Source: Paenibacillus koleovorans NBRC 103111
GTDB lineage: Bacteria > Bacillota > Bacilli > Paenibacillales > NBRC-103111
Length of the DNA stretch: 64,000 nt
Direction of reading: 5' to 3'
Assembly (NCBI RefSeq): GCF_004000845.1
Contig: NZ_BIMA01000021.1
Coordinates: 1 to 64,000 of the forward strand
Shown piece by piece: positions 1-9,142 of this stretch. A program made the translations under genes and the position numbers. The notes under the pieces are model-generated. The model had not been told where the DNA came from and ran no database searches. It saw only the letters and a list, made by a program, of their open reading frames with translations. Positions within the stretch are counted from its first letter, which is position 1. Every line of letters begins with the position of its first letter.

Positions 1-123
1 CCAACACCAACGCCAACGCCAACGCCAACACCAACACCAACGCCAACACCAACGCCAACGCCAACGCCAACACCAACACCAACACCAACGCCAACACCAA
101 CACCAACACCAACGCCATCGCCA
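1..123 (+). repeat. Six-base tandem repeat coding a Thr-Pro linker
   Basis: About twenty copies of a CCAACN hexamer, where N is mostly A or C, encode alternating Pro and Thr. The array reaches the window edge, so its full length is unknown. Perfect short units like this are prone to slippage and length variation. Confidence 0.9.
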
Positions 124-1341
124 GGCACAATCGTTGTGAATGACAACACGACAGGAACCGGCAATAACCAATTTGAATTTACAGGTACCTGGGACTACTG
201 GACAGGAGCCGGCAAATACGAGAATGACGACCATGCTTCGAGTACCACGAATAATCAGTATCAGGTTCGGTTCTATGGAACTCAGATCAAAATATATGCT
301 GCCAAAGCGGCACACCATGGGATCATGGCCGTATCGATAGATGGCGGAGCGGAAACCAATGTGGATGCTTACGCGGCAACCCGAGTCGAGCAGGCGTTAT
401 TGTACACAAGCCCGGTACTGACTAACGGCCAGCATACACTTAGGGTAAGAGTGACGGGCACCAAAAATAGCAGCTCGACGGGAAATTCCATCAGCGCCGA
501 TCGAGTGGATATCACTACGGTTCCGGATTCATCCTCAATCCCTATATCGGCGGTTGCCTTCGGGTCCGAAATGACAGGAGGTTTAGCGGTATACTCCTAC
601 GACGGAGACACAGGCACCCGATGGACCAACGATGAAACACTGGCTAACGCATGGATACGCTACGACCTGGGTTCTGTCAAGATCATCAAGGATGTCTGGA
701 TGATGATGTATAATGGAGGAACAAGGACTTATCCAATTAGGATTGAAGTAAGCAGCGACGGGTCTACCTATACGCAGGTATGGAGCGGCTCCACGGCATT
801 GAATAGCGGGCTGCAGACCATAAACGTGACTGATTTGGATGGGAGATATGTAAGGGTATCCATGACCGCTGCAAACTCCCAAGGCTCGAACTGGTTCAGC
901 ATTCATGAAACAGAAGTTTGGGGATCATCTTTCAGTACTGCAACGGTTAATGACAACACGACAGGAACCGGGAATAACCAGTTTGAATACTCCGGTACTT
1001 GGGACTACTGGACAGGATCCGGCAAGTATAACAATGATGACCACGCTTCGAGCACCACTAACAATTACTACCAGGTACGTTTCTACGGAACGCAAATCAA
1101 AATATATGCTGCCAAAGCGTCGCATCATGGCATCATGGCCGTCTCCATAGACGGAGGAGCAGAAACCAATGTAGACGCATACGCGGCAACAAGGGTAGAG
1201 CAAGCGCTGTTATATTCCAGCCCGATTTTAGCTAACGGGCAGCACACGCTTAGGGTAAGAGTGACCGGTACCAAAAACAGCAGCTCGACGGGATATTCCA
1301 TAAGCGCCGATAGAGTGGATGTCATAACGACAGGGATGTAA
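1..1341 (+). CDS. C-terminal part of a secreted carbohydrate-binding protein (partial, 5' end outside window)
   Basis: The reading frame is open from base 1, so the N-terminus and any catalytic domain lie upstream. It begins with about 40 residues of Thr-Pro repeat, a typical extracellular linker. A ~128-residue beta-sandwich-like module follows (about 136-519), then a discoidin/F5-8C-type module (about 535-930, with 'DGDTGTRWTND' and 'WIRYDLGS'), then a second copy of the first module (946-1335). The two copies differ at only about a dozen residues by eye. Such modules bind glycans at the end of secreted glycosidases or lyases; that role is inferred here. A terminator follows directly, so this is the last gene of its unit. 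Confidence 0.8.
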   Translation, partial: PTPTPTPTPTPTPTPTPTPTPTPTPTPTPTPTPTPTPTPSPGTIVVNDNTTGTGNNQFEFTGTWDYWTGAGKYENDDHASSTTNNQYQVRFYGTQIKIYAAKAAHHGIMAVSIDGGAETNVDAYAATRVEQALLYTSPVLTNGQHTLRVRVTGTKNSSSTGNSISADRVDITTVPDSSSIPISAVAFGSEMTGGLAVYSYDGDTGTRWTNDETLANAWIRYDLGSVKIIKDVWMMMYNGGTRTYPIRIEVSSDGSTYTQVWSGSTALNSGLQTINVTDLDGRYVRVSMTAANSQGSNWFSIHETEVWGSSFSTATVNDNTTGTGNNQFEYSGTWDYWTGSGKYNNDDHASSTTNNYYQVRFYGTQIKIYAAKASHHGIMAVSIDGGAETNVDAYAATRVEQALLYSSPILANGQHTLRVRVTGTKNSSSTGYSISADRVDVITTGM

Positions 1342-1347
1342 TAGCGA

Positions 1348-1385
1348 CGGCTACCAGGATAAACCTTGGTAGCCGTTATTGTTGT
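1348..1385 (+). terminator. Rho-independent terminator
   Basis: An arm CGGCTACCAGG, a short ATAAA-type loop and the arm CCTTGGTAGCCG form a GC-rich hairpin, followed by a T-rich tail. It lies six bases after the stop codon of the carbohydrate-binding protein. Confidence 0.85.
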
Positions 1386-1540
1386 TCGGGTCTACGATGG
1401 CTTGAATCAAGGAGCGAAAAGGGACTTGCGGCGGAGGAAGTTGACGAGTGAAATCAGTAAAACGTATTAGCTATTCGGTAATATGTTTATTTATAGTTCG
1501 CCTGTTTCGTAATAACATGAATAAAAAAGGAGGAATTGAA

Positions 1541-2242
1541 GTGCTAGACAATAATACTTACAGAAAGTCCGCGAGAATTGTAGGAGTTTTATTTATACTT
1601 ACCATGATTGTAGGCATGCTGGACGCTTATCTTGTAGCGCCTGTTCTAAGTTCTCCAATAATTGATTTTTCTCTGAATAAAAATCTGATGATATCGGGAG
1701 CGATCCTTATACTGGTACTGTCTCTTGGAATCGTTGGCATTGCGATTATGCTGTTCCCCGTACTAAAAAGGTATAATCAAACCGTAGCCTTTACCTATCT
1801 CAGTTTCAGGATCTTAGAGTGTGTGTTCCTTATTGTCGGGGCAATCATTTATTTATTCCTCCTGGAACTAAGTCAAGCGTATATAAAGGCAGGCACTCCG
1901 AATGATTTATATTTACAAACGATAGGGACCCTGGCAATAAAGTTGAGATATGACACTTATCAAATCGCTATGCTTATTCTTGGTGTTTGCAGCCTGATGC
2001 TTTGTTACTTGTTTTTTCAATCCAAACTCATTCCACGATGGCTATCTGTATGGGGCTTTGTTGGATATGCACTGTTATTGTCGAGCGCCATTCTGGATTT
2101 ATTAAATGTGATCGATACAGTTAATGGTGCGGGGATTGTGATGTATTTTCCAGGATTATTGTTTGAATTGATTGTTTTCCCAACCTGGCTTATAGGGAAG
2201 GGATTCCATTTCACTGCAGGCGGAATACAGAGTAAAGCTTGA
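1541..2242 (+). CDS. DUF4386 family membrane protein
   Basis: This is a 233-residue, very hydrophobic protein with about six membrane segments, and the first 'RIVGVLFILTMIVGMLDA' pattern is typical of DUF4386. The family has no established biochemical function. A GTG at 1541 is chosen because AAAGGAGG sits seven to eight bases upstream. The frame stays open back to 1448, but the extra N-terminus lacks a ribosome site. The gene is AT-rich compared with most of the window and is followed 23 bp later by an AraC regulator, so the pair may be a small acquired regulator/membrane module. Location is the cytoplasmic membrane. Confidence 0.75.
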   Translation: MLDNNTYRKSARIVGVLFILTMIVGMLDAYLVAPVLSSPIIDFSLNKNLMISGAILILVLSLGIVGIAIMLFPVLKRYNQTVAFTYLSFRILECVFLIVGAIIYLFLLELSQAYIKAGTPNDLYLQTIGTLAIKLRYDTYQIAMLILGVCSLMLCYLFFQSKLIPRWLSVWGFVGYALLLSSAILDLLNVIDTVNGAGIVMYFPGLLFELIVFPTWLIGKGFHFTAGGIQSKA

Positions 2243-2265
2243 TTATTCTTGAATGGGGGAGGGTT

Positions 2266-3171
2266 ATGGGAACAACTTATAAAATCGAATCTATTTCTCA
2301 GCTTCATGAGCTCATGGGGTATGAAAAGCCTAAACATCCGCTTATCACGATTTTTGATTATTCAAAAATAAAACCGATTGTTTCTACCATTGATTTACAT
2401 ATTATTACAAGCTTCTATTCGATCGGCCTTAAAAATGGAGATAGCTGTAGAACAAAATTTGGCAGACAGTACTATGACTTTCATGAGGGCAGTCTTGTTT
2501 TCTTATCACCTGGACAATCCGTCTTTATATCCGAGGAGCATCCTGAAGAAACGGAATCGAATGGGTGGAATCTCTGTTTTCATCCTGATCTGATCTATAG
2601 AAGCGCACTAGGAAAAAAGATGAATGAATATACGTTCTTTACTTACAACAGTAATGAGGCACTCCACTTGTCAGACCAGGAAAAACAGAAAGTGACGGAA
2701 GTTGTTTATGATATTAACCATGAAATCAGCCAAAATACGGATGAGTTTAGCCAGGATTTGATTCATTCTTATTTGGAGCTGCTATTATCTTATTGCAAAC
2801 GGTTTTATGGCCGGCAATTTATTACTAGGACAAAAGTAAATAAGGAGGAGATCCTCAGGTTTGAAGAGATCTTAAAAAATTATTTTGACTCTGATAAACT
2901 AAAAACATCTGGATTGCCAAGTGTTAAATTCCTTGCCCAGGAAATTGGTTATTCTCCAAACTATTTAAGTGATTTATTAAAAAAAGAAACAGGCAAAAAT
3001 ACGCAAGAGCATATTCATTTTTATTTGATTGAAAGGGCAAAAAGTATGCTTCTCGGGACACAAAAGCCAGTAAACGTCATTGCGCATGAATTAGGGTTTG
3101 AATACCCTCAGCACTTCTCAAAACTCTTTAAGCTTAAAACCGGAAGGTCGCCGATTGAATATAGAAATTGA
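2266..3171 (+). CDS. AraC family transcriptional regulator
   Basis: The protein has 301 residues with a cupin-like sensor region (about 20-190) and a double helix-turn-helix at about 215-301 that ends in the classical 'GFEYPQHFSKLFKLKTGRSP' signature. The ATG at 2266 follows a GGGGGAGGG ribosome site; an in-frame TTG at 2239 would overlap the previous gene and lacks one. It probably controls the DUF4386 gene just upstream or another nearby target. Its AT-rich composition matches that partner and not the later loci. Confidence 0.85.
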   Translation: MGTTYKIESISQLHELMGYEKPKHPLITIFDYSKIKPIVSTIDLHIITSFYSIGLKNGDSCRTKFGRQYYDFHEGSLVFLSPGQSVFISEEHPEETESNGWNLCFHPDLIYRSALGKKMNEYTFFTYNSNEALHLSDQEKQKVTEVVYDINHEISQNTDEFSQDLIHSYLELLLSYCKRFYGRQFITRTKVNKEEILRFEEILKNYFDSDKLKTSGLPSVKFLAQEIGYSPNYLSDLLKKETGKNTQEHIHFYLIERAKSMLLGTQKPVNVIAHELGFEYPQHFSKLFKLKTGRSPIEYRN

Positions 3172-3185
3172 TAGAAACATGTTCA

Positions 3186-3263
3186 ATTCATCTAAGCAGG
3201 CTGTTCAAAGAAGAGTCTGGTGATACCTTCATCAGCTACGTCACGCGCGTGCGGATCGATAAC
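3186..3263 (+). pseudogene. Remnant of an AraC-type helix-turn-helix
   Basis: A short stretch reads 'IHLSRLFKEESGDTFISYV' followed by 'TRVRID'. This is the inter-helix core of an AraC-type DNA-binding domain as found in response regulators. No N-terminal part or second helix-turn-helix is present, and the frame continues into unrelated sequence. Its base composition is more GC-rich than the intact AraC gene 15 bp upstream, so it is a relic of a different regulator and not that gene's own tail. Confidence 0.6.
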
Positions 3264-3331
3264 GGGCAAAACGCCAAGCCTATATTGCCAGCAAGTCACT
3301 GTAAACCAATCATCGTAAATAGCTCGCCGAC

Positions 3332-3362
3332 GAGTCCGGCGCAACTGTGCCGGACTCTTTTA
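3332..3362 (+). terminator. Rho-independent terminator
   Basis: GAGTCCGGC and GCCGGACTC form a perfect 9 bp stem around an eight-base loop and are followed by TTTTA. It would end transcription arriving from the AraC gene. Confidence 0.85.
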
Positions 3363-3455
3363 TAGGCTTGATTTCCGGCAAGCTAATGCTCAAAACTGAA
3401 ACTGTATGTCCGTTACGAGTGGAACGCACATTCAAACTTGCGGTTCGTATTAAGA

Positions 3456-4160
3456 TCATTGACCTTCAGAAGCCATGGCTGAGCGCAACTGCTGCCAATA
3501 TTGCCCCATCTCTTCTCTTATCATGCTTCCTTCATAGTCGGCATGCTTCAAACGGATATGGCCATTGTCGATGACGATGTAATGCGCTCCTCTGACCGGA
3601 TCGTCGGGTCTGGTATAAGAAGCGCTTCCCGGGTTCAGCCAGAGGCAGCGGTCGTTTACATAATGGACCCCTTGCCGATGAGTATGGCCGAAAATCAACC
3701 GTTTCTCAGCAGCATCGCGAATAGACGGAGATGTGACCTGCTCCCAGTACGCCATAAATTGAGATGCCCTATCGATCGTGTTATACCCGTCATAGCTATG
3801 CTGAAGGCTGTACCCGATTCCGTCTAGCTCAAACTGTACTCGCTCCGGCAAATGTTCAAGATAGACAATATCCTCTTCATCCAGCCTTCTGGCATTGTCG
3901 TGCATCCAATCCAACTCGGTGTGCGGGATGCTCCACAGATCCATTCCGCTTCGATAAGCGCTGATGACCCGCTCATCGTGATTTCCCTTCACGCAGATAG
4001 CGCCTCGCTCCCGAAGAATGTGAATGACTTCCTTGGGATGCAGCCCCACATCGACCAAATCTCCCGCGCAATACAAGACGTCATAGTTCGGTTCGGCTCG
4101 GAAAATGGCTTCCAGTCCCTTTAGATTGCTGTGAACATCTGAGATGATCAGTGCTTTCAT
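3456..4160 (-). CDS. Calcineurin-like metallophosphoesterase
   Basis: This 234-residue cytoplasmic enzyme has the full set of two-metal phosphoesterase motifs: DVH at residues 8-10, GDLVD around 33-37, GNHD at 59-62 and GHTHR near 165. It resembles YfcE/MJ0936-type phosphodiesterases. The substrate cannot be read from sequence. It is the only minus-strand gene in the first 16 kb and stands alone. A GAGGGC-type ribosome site precedes the ATG on the minus strand. Confidence 0.85.
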   Translation of the reverse strand: MKALIISDVHSNLKGLEAIFRAEPNYDVLYCAGDLVDVGLHPKEVIHILRERGAICVKGNHDERVISAYRSGMDLWSIPHTELDWMHDNARRLDEEDIVYLEHLPERVQFELDGIGYSLQHSYDGYNTIDRASQFMAYWEQVTSPSIRDAAEKRLIFGHTHRQGVHYVNDRCLWLNPGSASYTRPDDPVRGAHYIVIDNGHIRLKHADYEGSMIREEMGQYWQQLRSAMASEGQ

Positions 4161-4640
4161 AATGCCCTCCTGTAGTTCAGGTCCCCCTGGTTGGTCTTCC
4201 TCAAGTAACTCCTTACCCTTCCAACAATTAATTTCCCATGCACAGCGAAAAAAAACAAGGGGTCAAAAATGAACGAAATCGTCTCCCAGGAGAAGAATGA
4301 CATAGTTGGTCGTCCTGGTCGTATTTCTACACTTGCTGTGCGTTTCCGGTATTCTCCGGCGCTAACCAGTCAAGGTTACTGGTGGTGGCAGGTTGGTGCA
4401 ACCGGGGACAGAGACGGAAAGTTGACCAATAACAATCAAAGCGAAATGGCGCCGTTTTTCAAACTGAACACCTATGCCAGAGGACCTGACCGGAGAACTC
4501 CCAGTCAGGTTTTTTCTTTGATTTCGAAAGACAACAGGCGATCCCATCCTAGGAACCGAATTTTTGCACATCAATCAAAAGCATTATTCATTTACCCGCC
4601 ATTCCGGATGGGAGTACGCTTGAATAGGAGGTGACAGCCT
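4161..4640. other. 480 bp intergenic region with repeat-like segments
   Basis: No convincing gene is seen. It separates the divergent phosphoesterase and the beta-helix operon, so both promoters should lie here. The segment around 4386-4400 (GGCAGGTTGGTGCAA) recurs at about 16350. The block 'aactgaac ... cagagga' at 4462-4484 followed by a hairpin recurs near 16759 and 45510. The region is therefore partly built from a dispersed intergenic repeat. Confidence 0.6.
4485..4516 (+). terminator. Hairpin with T-tract (terminator-like)
   Basis: CCTGACCGG and CCAGTCAGG pair with one mismatch around a seven-base loop and are followed by six T. No plus-strand gene lies immediately upstream, so it is either a leader attenuator for the 4641 operon or part of a dispersed repeat. 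Confidence 0.55.
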
Positions 4641-5126
4641 ATGAATGCTCGGAACGATTGGAACGACACCGATCGGATGGGAGCTTTATACGAATCCCTG
4701 GACGCCTCAGCTTCAGCTCGCAATCTGGAACGTGGCGAGGCAATCCGAGCGTGGCTCCATCAGAACGGCTCCAGGTGCGGAAGCCGACTATCTGTCGGAG
4801 TAGGTGTGATCTGGTCGGTGCAACATACAAGGTTTGAGATTGGAGATGACGTTACCATCGGGTCTTACAGTGTGATGGGTGGGGGTGGCGGCAAGGAAGG
4901 CGAGTCGAGGAGTCTGCTGCGCGTGGGAAGCCGGACGGCCATTGGCCATTTTTTCTCATTGGACAGCATCGCCTATGACCTCAACGCCACACCTGCCGAG
5001 CTAGTCGCTACACACATCGGAGCTGAAGTAACCATTGGCCCTAGAGTCACTGTAGAGGTGGGAACAACGATTGTTAATGGTGTGAACATAAGTGGTGGCT
5101 CCTTGGTAAGGAGAGAGCATGGATGA
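4641..5126 (+). CDS. Left-handed beta-helix (hexapeptide-repeat) protein
   Basis: This 161-residue protein has repeated 'IGDDVTIGSYSVMGG', 'VGSRTAIGHF' and 'IGAEVTIGPRVTVEVG' turns, which are hexapeptide repeats of the LbetaH acyltransferase fold. Residues 1-45 are a non-repeat helical region. It lacks the usual C-terminal 'GxPAK' extension and an obvious catalytic His, so it may be a degenerate or partner subunit of the two related proteins downstream. An AGGAGGTGA ribosome site precedes the ATG. It overlaps the next gene by four bases, implying translational coupling. Confidence 0.7.
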   Translation: MNARNDWNDTDRMGALYESLDASASARNLERGEAIRAWLHQNGSRCGSRLSVGVGVIWSVQHTRFEIGDDVTIGSYSVMGGGGGKEGESRSLLRVGSRTAIGHFFSLDSIAYDLNATPAELVATHIGAEVTIGPRVTVEVGTTIVNGVNISGGSLVRREHG

Positions 5127-5647
5127 ACAACAAACTAACGAATGACTTGAGGCTGCACCCTCACCTTCCCGATCATGAGCCTGAGCCCCATGCGTTTATG
5201 AAACGCTTCATGGAGATGACCTTAAGCATCGCCTGCAAGGCCAGAGGACTACGGTTGGCGCCGCATTTCGCTGCATGCGGCGAAGGCTTTACGGCGGATT
5301 TCGGAGCCGTTGTCGTGAATCCCAAGTCCGTCCGGCTGGGAGACGGCGTCTATCTGGGCCGCTATGTGCATATCCCGGACATTCCGCTAATTGTTGAGGA
5401 TCATGTGCTGATCGGTCCATATGTCACTTTCGTGACAAGCGCCGACCATCCGGCTGCGGCAACCGTGCTTCGAGAAGGCTGCTGGTTAGCGGCCCACGTC
5501 ACGCTGCGGCAAGGCGTGACTATAGGAGCGGGCAGCACGGTAGCAGCGGGCTCCTACGTGCTGGAGGATGTGCCGGACCGGGTGTTGGTAGGCGGCAATC
5601 CCGCCGCCATTCTCAAATCTTACGATCGAAGGAGCAGCAGCCCATGA
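5123..5647 (+). CDS. Hexapeptide-repeat acyltransferase
   Basis: The protein has 174 residues. After ~60 residues of helical N-terminus come LbetaH turns ('VRLGDGVYLGRYVHI', 'VLIGPYVTFVTSADH', 'VTIGAGSTVAAGSYV'), ending in 'VLVGGNPAAILKSY', the canonical C-terminus of Maa/LacA/NodL-type O-acetyltransferases. The His in 'SADHPA' fits the catalytic position. Acetyl-CoA or another acyl-CoA is the likely donor and a sugar the likely acceptor; both are inferred from the family. ATGA overlaps join it to both neighbours. Confidence 0.8.
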   Translation: MNNKLTNDLRLHPHLPDHEPEPHAFMKRFMEMTLSIACKARGLRLAPHFAACGEGFTADFGAVVVNPKSVRLGDGVYLGRYVHIPDIPLIVEDHVLIGPYVTFVTSADHPAAATVLREGCWLAAHVTLRQGVTIGAGSTVAAGSYVLEDVPDRVLVGGNPAAILKSYDRRSSSP

Positions 5648-6753
5648 GTAACCCTGCCTTGAAAGCGCTCCACAAGCTCATGCCGTATTGGACTCGAAGG
5701 GAAATCGCATGCCAAGACCAGATTTATTTCCTGTACGAGGATATGGGGGGCGATAGCGGCCGCCCCTTCTCCGCACGGCTCGCCTCGGATGTGGCCCTCG
5801 GTTATCTGGTGTATGGGCGAGTAACAGAGGATGCTCCTACACTGAATAAATCCGTACAGATCCTGCGTTACGTCTTGGCGAACCAGCATAGCTCAGGAGC
5901 GTTCGAGTGGAATTTGCCGGACCCGATCGCCGGACCGGGTACCCCTGTCAAGGATCAGGTAGACCTGGGAACCGTGCTCGACGTGTACTATTATTTCGTC
6001 AGAAGCGGTGTTGTCGACGGTCCGCTGCTGCAAGAGATTCAACAATCCGTCCGAAGAGCGATCGCCTATCTGCGCGAGCATGCGGCTACCTCATACTCCG
6101 GTGTCATCAAGAAAAGAGATTACGGCCCTGCGAAAACCCCGGCGGTAGATGTGTTGAATGGCGACGCTATGGTTGTCGCGGCTTATACGCGCGCCAGTCA
6201 GTTGTTGGGGGAGCCAGGCCTCCTGATGGAAGCTGAACCGTATGTGAACAATCTGCTCCAACGATTCGGAGCTCATTATCCAGGCTGGTGGCCCTACAGC
6301 GAACGGCTGCCGGACCGAGCGGACACCGCGGTTCGGCCGCCCGGCATCAGTGTGTTCTTCCAGGCGATGATGCTGCTGTACCTGGAGCCTTACTTCAGAC
6401 TCACGCACAATCCACAGCTGCGCTCCACATTGCGTGAAGGCTTGCGCTCCGTAATAGCCGCCACATCCCGAGACGGCACAATCGACTACACCTACGAGAG
6501 CCGTCAAGGAATCGAGCAGCGTCCGAACATTATGCTACCGGCGAGCATGCTTGCTCTCCAGGATCTGATGGACAACGAACCCTTCATCACTTCCAGACTG
6601 GAGTACGTCGCGGATCGGCTTGTAGCTGCGGATGGAACCGTTTCTGACGAGCATGGAGGACCGACAGGGGAGCTGTGGCGCATATGGTTGATGAGCGATT
6701 TGGCAATATGTTTGCTGTATACCCCTTCTCTGAGAAGGAGCATAGAGCGATGA
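5644..6753 (+). CDS. Putative alpha/alpha-toroid protein of unknown function
   Basis: I do not recognise a specific family for this 369-residue protein. It is rich in paired helices with spaced motifs 'FEWNLPDP', '[16 protein letters not shown]', '[19 protein letters not shown]' and 'YPGWWPYSE', the pattern of (alpha/alpha)6-barrel enzymes that act on carbohydrates or prenyl chains. There is no signal peptide, so it should be cytoplasmic. It lies between two beta-helix acyltransferases with four-base overlaps on both sides, which suggests its product or substrate is acylated in the same pathway. Confidence 0.6.
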   Translation: MSNPALKALHKLMPYWTRREIACQDQIYFLYEDMGGDSGRPFSARLASDVALGYLVYGRVTEDAPTLNKSVQILRYVLANQHSSGAFEWNLPDPIAGPGTPVKDQVDLGTVLDVYYYFVRSGVVDGPLLQEIQQSVRRAIAYLREHAATSYSGVIKKRDYGPAKTPAVDVLNGDAMVVAAYTRASQLLGEPGLLMEAEPYVNNLLQRFGAHYPGWWPYSERLPDRADTAVRPPGISVFFQAMMLLYLEPYFRLTHNPQLRSTLREGLRSVIAATSRDGTIDYTYESRQGIEQRPNIMLPASMLALQDLMDNEPFITSRLEYVADRLVAADGTVSDEHGGPTGELWRIWLMSDLAICLLYTPSLRRSIER

Positions 6754-7283
6754 ACGAGAGAGAACGGAACCGGATGGAGGAGCTGCTGCTTTCCATTCAA
6801 CAGCCGGAATGGGATACGCTCCGGGGAGAATGGATCAAGGAATGTTTGACTGAGGCGGGATGTGATTGCGGCGAGGAGCTGTCCGTCGGGTACGGCGCGA
6901 TGCTGGAGTACCATAAGCCTTTTTATCGCATAGGGCGAGGGGTACGGATTGGCTGCTATGCCTACTTGGGTCCTTCCAGTCCGGCACTGGGCGTTGGGTT
7001 GATTCTCGACGATCATGTCACCCTGCATCCTTACGTCAGCCTATCCCCGAATCAACATCTGTACAGCGAGGCGTTGCGCAATTATAAGGGCGGCAATCAG
7101 GCTAACCGGATTCATATTGGCGCCCATGCTGTAATCGGTACCCGAGCGTGTGTCGTCCCAGGTGTCAAAATCGGCCGGCAAGCCATTGTCCATGCAGGCG
7201 CTGTCGTAACCAAGGATGTGCCTGATTATGCCATCGTGCAAGGAGCTCCGGCCAAGCTCGTGGGCTATCGCATCGAATATTAA
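6750..7283 (+). CDS. Hexapeptide-repeat O-acetyltransferase
   Basis: This 177-residue protein has clear LbetaH turns ('[19 protein letters not shown]', '[18 protein letters not shown]', '[20 protein letters not shown]') and ends with '[14 protein letters not shown]', the family C-terminus. The His in 'LSPNQHLY' sits where Xat/LacA-type enzymes keep the catalytic base. The ATG at 6750 overlaps the preceding stop (ATGA) and has GAAGGAG just upstream; the frame is open further 5' but without a ribosome site. It is the third beta-helix protein in this four-gene coupled block. Confidence 0.82.
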   Translation: MNERERNRMEELLLSIQQPEWDTLRGEWIKECLTEAGCDCGEELSVGYGAMLEYHKPFYRIGRGVRIGCYAYLGPSSPALGVGLILDDHVTLHPYVSLSPNQHLYSEALRNYKGGNQANRIHIGAHAVIGTRACVVPGVKIGRQAIVHAGAVVTKDVPDYAIVQGAPAKLVGYRIEY

Positions 7284-7316
7284 GCTTCACTAGATTAGCA
7301 CAAAGGAGAACCCGAC

Positions 7317-8222
7317 ATGCGGCTTCGAATGATCGGCTTGTACAAGTACAGATATTTATATTTGCTGTTGTTACCAGGGATATTGTGGTATTTGGTGTAT
7401 CGGTATTTTCCCATGTACGGGGTCATTATTGCGTTCAAGGATTATAGCTTCGTCAAAGGAATTTGGGGCAGCCCCTGGGTAGGGTTGAAGCATTTTCACA
7501 CGATTTTCCAATCGCCTGATTTCTATCAGATTATCCGGAACACGCTGCTCATCAATGTATACAATCTGTTGTTCGTCTTCACGTCCTCGATCGTTTTGGC
7601 TTTGCTGCTGAACGAGTTGAAGATGATGGCGCTGAAACGCCTGATTCAGACGGTCGTCTATTTCCCGCATTTCTTGTCCTGGGTCATATTCGGAGGATTG
7701 TTTATTCAGCTGTTAGGTCCCAAAGAAGGGATCGTCAATCAGATCATCCAGCTGTTTGGGGGAGATCCGATTTATTTCATGACCAAACCGGAGTATTTCC
7801 GTTCTGTCATTACATTCTCCTCCGTTCTGAAGGAAGCGGGCTGGGGGGCGATCATTTATTTGGCGGCGCTTGCCGGGATCGACCAGGAGCAGTATGAAGC
7901 GGCCACCATCGACGGCGCCAACCGTTGGCACAAGCTGCTGTACATCACATTGCCGGGTATTCGGAACACGATTATTCTGATGCTGATTCTGCGGGTGGGG
8001 TACATGCTGGACGTCAGCTTTGAGCAAATTTACATCATGTACAACCCGGCCGTGTACGAGGTGGCCGACGTGCTAAGCACGTATGTGTACCGGATGGGGC
8101 TGCAGAACGCCCAGCTCAGCATGACGACAGCCGTAGGCTTGTTCCAATCGATTGTCGGGTTTGTGCTGATCTACACGACCAATCTGATTGCCAGGAAAAC
8201 AAGCGATATATCGTTATGGTAG
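7317..8222 (+). CDS. ABC sugar importer permease, LplB type
   Basis: This 301-residue integral membrane protein has six predicted segments. It carries the 'YRYFPMYGVIIAFKDYSF' N-terminal motif of LplB/polygalacturonan-type permeases and the cytoplasmic EAA loop 'YEAATIDGANRWHKLLYITL' that contacts the ATPase. AAAGGAG precedes the ATG. It pairs with the next permease and the lipoprotein at 11479. No ATPase gene is present, as is usual for this subfamily, which shares a housekeeping MsmK/MsmX-like ATPase (family knowledge). Confidence 0.92.
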   Translation: MRLRMIGLYKYRYLYLLLLPGILWYLVYRYFPMYGVIIAFKDYSFVKGIWGSPWVGLKHFHTIFQSPDFYQIIRNTLLINVYNLLFVFTSSIVLALLLNELKMMALKRLIQTVVYFPHFLSWVIFGGLFIQLLGPKEGIVNQIIQLFGGDPIYFMTKPEYFRSVITFSSVLKEAGWGAIIYLAALAGIDQEQYEAATIDGANRWHKLLYITLPGIRNTIILMLILRVGYMLDVSFEQIYIMYNPAVYEVADVLSTYVYRMGLQNAQLSMTTAVGLFQSIVGFVLIYTTNLIARKTSDISLW

Positions 8223-8240
8223 TAGAAAGGATGCTGTATA

Positions 8241-9113
8241 ATGTTGACTAAAAGTAGACTTCCCTCCTTCACCTCCAGTTGGATCACCGTGTTCCTGCTG
8301 CTGTTCTCGGTCCTTTCCTTTATCCCGTTCTACTACGTAATCATAGCCTCCTTCAGCAATCCGCATTTGGTGGAGGAAGGCAAGCTGATGCTGCTGCCCC
8401 GGGGGTTTACGCTGGATGCCTATGGGGAAATCTTAAGAAATGACAAGTTCATCAACTCCTTCAAGGTCACGGTCGAACGGACGCTGCTGGGAACGGTTGT
8501 GAACCTGGCGCTGCAGCTTACGATTGCTTATGCCTTGTCCAAGGCCTATTTGCCCGGAAGAAGGCTGTTCATGCTCTACATCATTATTACGCTGTTGTTC
8601 CACGGGGGCATCATTCCGACTTATCTCATCGTGAAGAACACAGGCTTGATCGATACGATCTGGGCGCTGGTCATTCCTGGGGCCATTAACACGTGGAATG
8701 TGATCCTGCTGCGTTCGTTTTTTGAATCGGTGCCTTCGAGCTTGGAGGAATCCGCCAAGATGGACGGAGCTAACGATATATATATATTTTGGAAAATATA
8801 CTTGCCCTTATCCTTGCCGGCCGTTTCAACCATCGGTTTGTTCATCGCGGTGACGCATTGGAATTCGTTTATGGATGCGGTTATTTATCTCAACTCCTAT
8901 GACTTGCAGGTGATGCAAATTTATTTGCGGGATATGGTCGTGAGACAGGAGATGCAGGCCTTGCTGGGGGATTCCAACTTTGACGGGAACGTGTCCTCGC
9001 TTTCGCTGCGTACGGCGTCCATCTTCCTGTCCACATTGCCGATTCTGCTGCTCTATCCGTTTATCCAGAAGTATTTCATCAAAGGGGTTATGATAGGAGC
9101 GGTCAAGGGCTGA
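8241..9113 (+). CDS. ABC sugar importer permease, YtcP type
   Basis: This is the second permease of the importer, 290 residues. It has the expected 'ITVFLLLFSVLSFIPFYYVI' first membrane segment, the EAA loop 'LEESAKMDGANDIYIFWKIY' and the family C-terminus 'YPFIQKYFIKGVMIGAVKG'. It starts 18 bp after the first permease behind an AAAGGA site, so the two are co-translated and form a heterodimer in the membrane. Confidence 0.92.
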   Translation: MLTKSRLPSFTSSWITVFLLLFSVLSFIPFYYVIIASFSNPHLVEEGKLMLLPRGFTLDAYGEILRNDKFINSFKVTVERTLLGTVVNLALQLTIAYALSKAYLPGRRLFMLYIIITLLFHGGIIPTYLIVKNTGLIDTIWALVIPGAINTWNVILLRSFFESVPSSLEESAKMDGANDIYIFWKIYLPLSLPAVSTIGLFIAVTHWNSFMDAVIYLNSYDLQVMQIYLRDMVVRQEMQALLGDSNFDGNVSSLSLRTASIFLSTLPILLLYPFIQKYFIKGVMIGAVKG

Positions 9114-9142
9114 ACACCTTATTGTAAAAGCGGGGGCTTCCA

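Noticed and set aside
4269-4634. Open frame upstream of the beta-helix operon
   Set aside because: It runs through a terminator-like hairpin and a dispersed repeat, has no recognisable domain and no good ribosome site.
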